A stretch of DNA of 64,000 bases from an uncultured Caulobacterales bacterium. Lineage in GTDB: Bacteria; Pseudomonadota; Alphaproteobacteria; Caulobacterales; Caulobacteraceae. Each line of letters opens with the position of its first letter. Positions within the stretch are counted from its first letter, which is position 1. The notes under the pieces are model-generated. The model was not told the DNA's origin. It did not search any database and worked only from the letters and a program-made list of their open reading frames with translations. Where the stretch lies: NCBI GenBank assembly GCA_903884425.1, contig CAISEP010000023.1, positions 371,726 through 435,725 of the forward strand, in the 5' to 3' direction. Shown one piece after another: positions 58,201-64,000 of this stretch. The position numbers were made by a program, and so were the translations under genes.

Positions 58201-58247
58201 ATTACTACGGCCGGTCCTTCTTCATGGATGTGTCGCGCAAATTCTGA
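55218..58247 (+). CDS. TonB-dependent receptor
   Basis: [58 protein letters not shown]; C-terminal aromatic strand FFMDVSRKF. Confidence 0.95.
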   Translation: [1009 protein letters not shown]

Positions 58248-58290
58248 AACAGGAGCGGGTCCGCGGAATTGCCGACCCTGCGTTCAAGCC

Positions 58291-58740
58291 ATGGATGAAA
58301 ATGGCAATGTCCGTAATCGACGGCAGGCGACAGCGGCTGCAATTCGTTCGGGAGTCAAACTGAGTTCAGTCGACGCGCCGGCTGACGCGTTTGACGACAC
58401 GGTCGAAGCTTCCGAGGGGCGCGTGCTCACGCGGCTCCATCGAACGCGCGAGCGGAGCCGAAAACTCGTTGATCAGAAGAAGAAGCAAGCTATGGCCCGG
58501 ACATCAGCGCTGACGTGCGAGGCTTGCGGGTTCGACTTCGCAGCGACCTACGGCGAGCGCGGTCAGGGATTCATCGAGGTGCACCACAGAAAGCCCGTGC
58601 ATACCCTGGCCGAAGCTGGGGCAACGCGCCTCGAGGATCTCGCCATCGTCTGCGCCAATTGTCATCGAATGATTCATTCGGCCAGGCCTTGGCTGAACGT
58701 TGACCAAGTCAAGCTTCTGCTGGCAGCCAACCGTCGGTAA
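58291..58740 (+). pseudogene. HNH endonuclease, apparently N-terminally truncated
   Basis: GRVLTRLHRTRERSRKLVDQKKKQAMARTSALTCEACGFDFAATYGERGQGFIEVHHRKPVHTL...LAIVCANCHRMIHSARPWLNV is an intact HNH module; upstream sequence lacks an obvious partner domain. Confidence 0.65.
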
Positions 58741-58794
58741 GCGAGCCCACTGATTTTCCGGAAGGACTGGGTGGTGGAGAGCGCAAGCCAACGG

Positions 58795-58914
58795 GAATAT
58801 GTCTCCACCTTCGGGCCACGGATTGCTGCGAATGTCCGCAGCCTCACCGAGCAACGGCCTTGGCACCTGGATGAGGTTTTGGTCAGGATCAAAGGGCAAC
58901 AACTGCGACTCTAG
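58795..58914 (+). mobile_element. IS6/IS26-family transposase remnant
   Basis: Hand translation EYVSTFGPRIAANVRSLTEQRPWHLDEVLVRIKGQQLRL* matches the FGP..A..LR..RP..WHLDE first-Asp region of IS6-family DDE transposases. Confidence 0.7.
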
Positions 58915-59155
58915 CGGCCTGAATCAGGGTGCGGGTCCGGCTATTCGCGCCTCGCTCCCGCCAACTTGTCCCTTCCAGGGCCGGACCGCTTCTTGAAAAT
59001 GTCGATGCCGCGCTCGAACAGGGGGCGTCGACGTTTCGGAGCGACTGTGGGTATCGCGCGGACCCTGGCACTGCTTCCTGAAACGGCCTCGCTGGAGGGG
59101 GCGGATCTGGCTGTAGGACGGCACGGCCGGAAGGGTGTCGCCCATGACTCGCAGC

Positions 59156-59170
59156 GTTCACAATGTGAAC
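59156..59170. promoter_or_regulatory. Perfect inverted repeat GTTCAC-AAT-GTGAAC upstream of the CadC-like gene
   Basis: 6-bp perfect arms, 3-bp spacer, 56 bp upstream of the 59226 ATG. Confidence 0.5.
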
Positions 59171-59225
59171 CACATCAGCTAGTTATTTGATCGGGGCGAG
59201 GATAGCCCGCAGCTCCAGCGGAAGC

Positions 59226-61607
59226 ATGACCCTCGTGGGTGTCGGATCGAATATCGAGATGTCCGTGAATCAGGTGAAACGATTCCGCTTCAGCGTGTTT
59301 TGCCTGGATCTCCCTGCGTCTGAACTTACGCGGGACGGGTGCGCTATCCCGCTTTCGCCCACGCTGTTTGCGGCGCTTCTCTATCTCGTCGAGCGACCCG
59401 ATCAGGTGGTCACGCGGTCAGAGCTGCTGGATGCGATCTGGCGCGATCGCATTGTCGAGGACGCCAACGTCAGCCAGACGATCTTCATGCTGCGAAAGGC
59501 GTTGAGCGTCGACGGCGACACGGGAAGCCTCATCAGGACGGTCCCCCGGCGAGGCTACTATCTGGCCGGCCCGGTCACACTCGAGGTGATGGCAGCGGCG
59601 GGGGCGGCAGACGGCGCTCCTGCGGAGAGGGCGGATACCACACCTATTCCCGGCCCATCTCTGGCGGGCCTGCTTCGCGGACCTCCGCGTGCTGCCTATC
59701 TGGCCGCGGGACTGACCGTCTCCATCATCCTTGCCGTAGGCGCGTGCACACTGTTTCCGAACTGGCTGCTCGGCGCGCGCAATCATCCGCAGGGCATCTC
59801 CGTGATGGCACGGTTCGCCAACAGGTCCGGCGACCCGGTGTTCGATCGGACCCTCGGGGACATCCTTCAGATCGACCTCGCTCAGTCACCCTACTTTTCC
59901 GTCCTCAGCCAGAGGCAGGTGGATGCCACGCTCGACCAGATGGGGCGAACGCCCGGGACCGAATTGACCCAGCAGATCAGTGAGGAGGTGTGCCAGAGGA
60001 ACAATGGCAACGCCTTCGTCGAGGGGGAACTGGTCAAGCCGGGGCGGGCCTACATCATGACCCTGACGGCGTCGGAGTGTTTGACCGGCCGGTTGATCGC
60101 GGCGGAGAAGGCAGAAACCCCGGATCGGGATGGCGTGGCATCGCTGCTGGATCGCCTTCTGTTGCGATTGAGAGAAAGGGTCGGGGAAAGCACGGCCTCC
60201 GCCCAGCGCTACAATGTCCCTCTCATGCCAGAGAAGACCCGCTCCCTTGAGGCCCTGAAGGCCTATTCCGAGGCCAATCAACAAAAGTACCACGGCCATC
60301 ATGCCGAAGCTGTCAGCCTGTTTCAGCATGCGATCGAACTCGATCCTGATTTTGCAGCCGCGTATCTGAATCTTGCAACAGAATATTATAACCTCGATCA
60401 AATTGAATTGGCTCAATCAAATCTTCGAAAAGCTTACGAAAATCGGAGAAACATGAATGAGTCCCTGTCTCTGAATGCGTCTGTTCTATACAATTTGATG
60501 ATTACGGGCGATACGCAGGAAATCATTCGCCTGACGACTGCGACCCTGGATCTCTATCCGATCAATTGGTCTGCCTGGGGGAATCTCGCAAATGCCCAAT
60601 TCACGTTGGGACGTTTCGATGCCGCCGCCGCTGCCGCCCGTCACTGCGTTGCGCTCGGACCCGACCGCGAGGCCGGCTACACCGTGCTGGCGCGGGCCCT
60701 GGTCCGGGCAGGCAGATACAAGGACGCTGCCGACGTCCTCGCCCAGGCGCAGGCGCGAAAACTCGTCGGCGCACAGACCGCCGTCGTCATAGCCGAACTC
60801 GCCATCGCGTCCGGTGACGACGCGGCCCTGCGCCGAGCCCTGGCGGACGCCAAGGGGAAGGACTACGAGGCGGAAATGACGGTCCTCGCCGCGAGAGAGG
60901 CCTACAAGCACGGGGAAATCCGACGGGGTGACGCGCTCTACGCCCGGGCCAGGGATATCTACACGGCAGAGAAGGAAGAGGACGTCTCGGGCTTCGGGCG
61001 CGCCAATGACCTCGCCAGCCTCGGACTGACCGGCGAGGCGCGCGCCGTTCTGGCAAGCCTGCCCCTGGACAGGGATCATGCCTACTTCTCGCTCGTGGAC
61101 AGCTTCCTCGCGTTTGCGATGCTGGGCGATGCGCAACAGGCCAGAACCCTGATGCAGCGCGCGCACGATCAGAGCCCGTCCGACACGCTATTGAAGTTCG
61201 TCTTCATCCCGGCAGCGACGAGCATTCTCGCAGAGAACGATCACAGGCCCGATGATGCGCTCAACGCCCTGGCAATCACGGTTCCGTTCGAAATGCGCGA
61301 TTACACCGTCGCCTATCAGAGAGGCCTTGTGTACCTGGCGGCGCAGAATGGCGCGGCCGCGGCTGCGGAGTTTCGCAAGATCATCGACCGGCCCGGAATC
61401 GATCCGGCTGCGGTCCAGCTCTCGCTCGCGCGCCTGGGGCTGGCGCGGGCGCTCCGGATAAAAGGGGACCCTGAAGGCAGCCGGGAGGCGTATCGAGAGC
61501 TCCTGGACCTCTGGCGAGGTGCGGACCCCGATCTTCCGGTCCTTCAGGAGGCGCGCCGCGAGTATGCGGCGATGGCTGGTGCGACGGCGCGTCGCAGTGG
61601 AACGTAG
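59226..61607 (+). CDS. CadC-type winged-helix regulator with TM segment and TPR domain
   Basis: IPLSPTLFAALLYLVERPDQVVTRSELLDAIWRDRIVEDANVSQTIFMLRKALSVDG...IRTVPRRGYYLAGPV wHTH; TM AAYLAAGLTVSIILAVGACTLF; TPRs HAEAVSLFQHAIELDPDFAAAYLNLATEYYNL. Confidence 0.92.
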   Translation: MTLVGVGSNIEMSVNQVKRFRFSVFCLDLPASELTRDGCAIPLSPTLFAALLYLVERPDQVVTRSELLDAIWRDRIVEDANVSQTIFMLRKALSVDGDTGSLIRTVPRRGYYLAGPVTLEVMAAAGAADGAPAERADTTPIPGPSLAGLLRGPPRAAYLAAGLTVSIILAVGACTLFPNWLLGARNHPQGISVMARFANRSGDPVFDRTLGDILQIDLAQSPYFSVLSQRQVDATLDQMGRTPGTELTQQISEEVCQRNNGNAFVEGELVKPGRAYIMTLTASECLTGRLIAAEKAETPDRDGVASLLDRLLLRLRERVGESTASAQRYNVPLMPEKTRSLEALKAYSEANQQKYHGHHAEAVSLFQHAIELDPDFAAAYLNLATEYYNLDQIELAQSNLRKAYENRRNMNESLSLNASVLYNLMITGDTQEIIRLTTATLDLYPINWSAWGNLANAQFTLGRFDAAAAAARHCVALGPDREAGYTVLARALVRAGRYKDAADVLAQAQARKLVGAQTAVVIAELAIASGDDAALRRALADAKGKDYEAEMTVLAAREAYKHGEIRRGDALYARARDIYTAEKEEDVSGFGRANDLASLGLTGEARAVLASLPLDRDHAYFSLVDSFLAFAMLGDAQQARTLMQRAHDQSPSDTLLKFVFIPAATSILAENDHRPDDALNALAITVPFEMRDYTVAYQRGLVYLAAQNGAAAAAEFRKIIDRPGIDPAAVQLSLARLGLARALRIKGDPEGSREAYRELLDLWRGADPDLPVLQEARREYAAMAGATARRSGT

Positions 61608-61638
61608 CGACCACTCCGGCTTGGATCTCCCTCCGTCA

Positions 61639-61667
61639 ATTTTGAGAAATTTTGATCTGCATTTTGA
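61639..61667. promoter_or_regulatory. Three phased ATTTTGA direct repeats upstream of the adhesin gene
   Basis: ATTTTGA at 61639, 61649 and 61661. Confidence 0.5.
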
Positions 61668-61754
61668 GGCCGCGGCGGAGCCCCGGACCTAGCCTTCGGC
61701 CCTGTGAGCGTCCCATCCACCTCCCGGGACGCCCGTCTTGGGAGCCGACCGCAA

Positions 61755-64000
61755 ATGTCACGTCACCGCACAATTCTCGGAACGAGCGTCTCCCTCCCGG
61801 CTCTGGGAGTGGCGCTTCTGCTCGCGCATTCGGCCCAGGCCCAGTCCGTGGCGGGAGGGTCGGCGACCGGGGCCAACGCCGGCAGCAACCTTGCAGTTGG
61901 AACAAATGCGGTCTCCAGCGCGACCTCCAACGGCACCGCCGTCGGGCAGGGCTCCAGTGTGACGCAGCTCAACTCCACGGCGGTGGGTGCCTTCGCCATC
62001 TCGACAGGTGGCTATTCCACGGCGATCGGCGACAACACGACGGCGTCGGGAAGCGGAGCGACGGCGCTGGGCTATTACGCCAACGCCCTTGCCGACGGCG
62101 CGACGGTCCTAGGATCCAACGCGGGCGCGACCGGCGTCAACAGCCTGGCTGCGGGTTATTCCGCGACGGCAGGCGCGAACGACGCAATTGCCATTGGTGA
62201 CTCGGCTTCCGTGTCGTCCGCGGGAACGAGCGGCGCGGCCGTGGGCGCCTTCAGCTCGGTGACCGGCGTGAACGGCGCTGCGTTCGGTCTCTATTCCACG
62301 GCCAGCGGCGGATCATCGACGGCCATCGGCGAGCACAGCACGGCGTCGGGCTTCGGCACCGCCGCGATCGGTGCCGCCGCCCTGGCGAGCGGAGCGCAGG
62401 CCGTGGCAGTCGGCACCAGTCAGGCCTTGGCAGACTACAGCGTTGCCATCGGCAACGCCGCCGGCGTTGCCTCAGGCGCGACCAACGGAACAGCGGTGGG
62501 AACGGCCAGCCTGGTCGGCGCAGTCGGTGGTGCCGCCTTCGGAGGTTACAGCACCGCCAGCGGCCAGAACAGCACCGCGCTGGGGGCCAATGCGACGGCG
62601 TCCAGGACCGGGGCCACCGCGACCGGGTTCGTTTCGACCGCGGGGGGCGTCTCCAGCACCGCGGATGGCTATGCCAGCATCGCCAACGCCGACTACAGCG
62701 TCGCGGTCGGCGAAGGGGCCCAGGTCATCGGACTGAACGGGATTGCCATCGGCGCCGGCAGCTCCGCCAGCGCAGCGAATAGCGTGGCCATCGGCTACGG
62801 CTCCGTCGCGAACCGGGCGAGCGCGGTCTCCGTCGGAACGGTGGGCGGCGAGCGGCAGATCGTCAATGTGGCCGCCGGAACCAGCGGGACGGACGCGGTC
62901 AATCTCAGCCAGCTCCAGACGGCGATCGCTGCCACGGGCAGCTACCCGATCGCGTCGCCGGACGCCACCTTGACGACGGCACCCGTTGCGTCCGGCGTCA
63001 ACAGTCTCGCAGTGGGATACGGTGCCCAGGCGACCGGGATCGGCGCGCAGGCCCTCGGCTATCTCGCCAATGCGAGCGGGGCCTATTCCGGGGCATTCGG
63101 ACTGGCGGCCGCGGCGTCCGGCACCTCCAGTTTCGCGTCCGGAAATTCCTCGACGGCCTCGGGCGGCTACAGCGTCGCGCTGGGCGGCGGGGCGACCGCG
63201 ACAGCGGTCCAGAGTGTCGCCATAGGCTACAACTCCGTCGCCGATCGGGTGGGGACGGTCTCCGTCGGCAACGCCACTGCCGGCGTCGGCTCCGGTATCT
63301 ATCGCCAGATCGTCAACGTGGCGGACGCGACCCAGGGCCACGACGCGGTGACCTATGAGCAGTTGAATTCCGCAATCGCGGCGCTTCCGAACAGTCTGAT
63401 CGCGGCCGTGAACGGCGTCGGGCTTGCCGCACCGACGGCGACCGGCTCGGAGTCCCTGGCCGTCGGCTACGCCACCCTTGCGACCGGAGCCCAGAGCGCG
63501 GCCCTCGGTCCCGGCGCAGCCGCCAGCGGCATCGGCAGTCTGGCGATCGGGTTCAACACCGCTGCGAGCGCTGACGGCAGCGTGGCGCTTGGCCTCAACT
63601 CCGTCGCCGACCAGGCCAATGTCGTGTCGGTCGGAGCGGTCGGGAGCGAGCGCCGCATCATCAATGTCGCGGCGGGCACCGGGGCCACGGACGCCGTGAA
63701 TGTCAGCCAGCTGAACTCGACCATCGCCGCGGATATCGCCGGCCTGAGCGGAGGGGCGGGCGGGAGCTATCCGGTGGCATCGCTGAACACGTCCGTCTTC
63801 GCCGCACCGTCGGCGACGGGTTCGGACAGTCTCGCGCTGGGCTATGGCGCGCAGTCGACGGCGACCAATTCGGTGGCGATCGGCGTCAACTCCCTGGCGG
63901 ATCAGGCCGGAACCGTGTCGGTGGGTGCCGCGGGTTCCGAGCGTCGGATCGTCAATGTGGCGGATGGCACCCAGGCGCACGACGCGGTGACAGTGGAGCA
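61755..64000 (+). CDS. Trimeric autotransporter adhesin (YadA/Hia-like head-neck repeats), truncated by window end
   Basis: Hand translation MSRHRTILGTSVSLPALGVALLLAHSAQAQSVAGGSATGANAGSNLAVGTNAVSSAT...; repeated SVAIGxxSxAxG head motifs; four necks of the type SVGxxGxERQIVNVAAGTxGTDAVNLSQL beginning at 62829, 63261, 63627 and 63918. Open to the window end, so absent from the ORF track. Confidence 0.93.
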   Translation, partial: MSRHRTILGTSVSLPALGVALLLAHSAQAQSVAGGSATGANAGSNLAVGTNAVSSATSNGTAVGQGSSVTQLNSTAVGAFAISTGGYSTAIGDNTTASGSGATALGYYANALADGATVLGSNAGATGVNSLAAGYSATAGANDAIAIGDSASVSSAGTSGAAVGAFSSVTGVNGAAFGLYSTASGGSSTAIGEHSTASGFGTAAIGAAALASGAQAVAVGTSQALADYSVAIGNAAGVASGATNGTAVGTASLVGAVGGAAFGGYSTASGQNSTALGANATASRTGATATGFVSTAGGVSSTADGYASIANADYSVAVGEGAQVIGLNGIAIGAGSSASAANSVAIGYGSVANRASAVSVGTVGGERQIVNVAAGTSGTDAVNLSQLQTAIAATGSYPIASPDATLTTAPVASGVNSLAVGYGAQATGIGAQALGYLANASGAYSGAFGLAAAASGTSSFASGNSSTASGGYSVALGGGATATAVQSVAIGYNSVADRVGTVSVGNATAGVGSGIYRQIVNVADATQGHDAVTYEQLNSAIAALPNSLIAAVNGVGLAAPTATGSESLAVGYATLATGAQSAALGPGAAASGIGSLAIGFNTAASADGSVALGLNSVADQANVVSVGAVGSERRIINVAAGTGATDAVNVSQLNSTIAADIAGLSGGAGGSYPVASLNTSVFAAPSATGSDSLALGYGAQSTATNSVAIGVNSLADQAGTVSVGAAGSERRIVNVADGTQAHDAVTVE

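Noticed and set aside
58924-59145. Minus-strand ORF and other short frames between the IS remnant and the CadC-like gene
   Set aside because: One frame (FERGIDIFKKRSGPGRDKLAGARRE) looks faintly protein-like, but no family could be recognised; possibly further mobile-element debris.
62472-63980. 502-aa minus-strand ORF opposite the adhesin
   Set aside because: Arg/Asp-rich antisense shadow of the repetitive adhesin coding sequence; the plus-strand frame has clear YadA head and neck motifs.
1-64000. CRISPR arrays, rRNA, tRNA, integrase or complete prophage
   Set aside because: None recognised on reading; the only direct repeats are short tandem repeats, promoter elements and protein-coding repeats (WD40, adhesin).

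Overview
GC-rich (roughly 70%) chromosomal window from an alphaproteobacterium. Gene content suggests Caulobacterales or Sphingomonadales, but taxonomy was not tested. About 55 genes can be supported. Main blocks: (i) 4.0-10.6 kb, a TonB receptor / MFS / esterase / DUF2817 operon joined by 4-nt overlaps, with a divergent TetR gene and a palindrome between them; (ii) 10.6-13.3 kb, a DUF1501/DUF1800 pair; (iii) 13.4-17.4 kb, an aromatic-catabolism cassette (extradiol/VOC, FAH, FAD monooxygenase) with a TetR regulator and two 16-bp operator-like palindromes; (iv) 18-26.9 kb, two MDIHKPK membrane-protein paralogs, a diheme cytochrome c, a secreted QW-motif alpha-toroid protein carrying a CxxCH haem motif, and a PDZ/multi-TM/GAF-like protein with no visible output domain; (v) 32.5-44.2 kb, a divergent locus with SQR, DUF2892, TolC and CydAB-DUF2474 on one arm and rhodanese, an RND pump, an AhpD-like protein, an SqrR/BigR-like ArsR and a secreted Cys protein on the other. 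This is the best candidate for a coherent system: predicted sulfide/persulfide defence with a bd-type oxidase and a split tripartite pump; (vi) 44.2-47.2 kb, an ABC exporter operon; (vii) 47.4-49.3 kb, a Rieske oxygenase and TetR; (viii) 52-64 kb, a TIR-TM-WD40 protein (14 blade-like repeats), a TonB receptor, a truncated HNH gene, an IS6-like transposase remnant, a CadC-type wHTH-TPR protein, and a trimeric autotransporter adhesin that runs off the window and is missing from the supplied ORF track. No rRNA, tRNA or CRISPR array was recognised. All family calls come from reading the translations; no database search was run.
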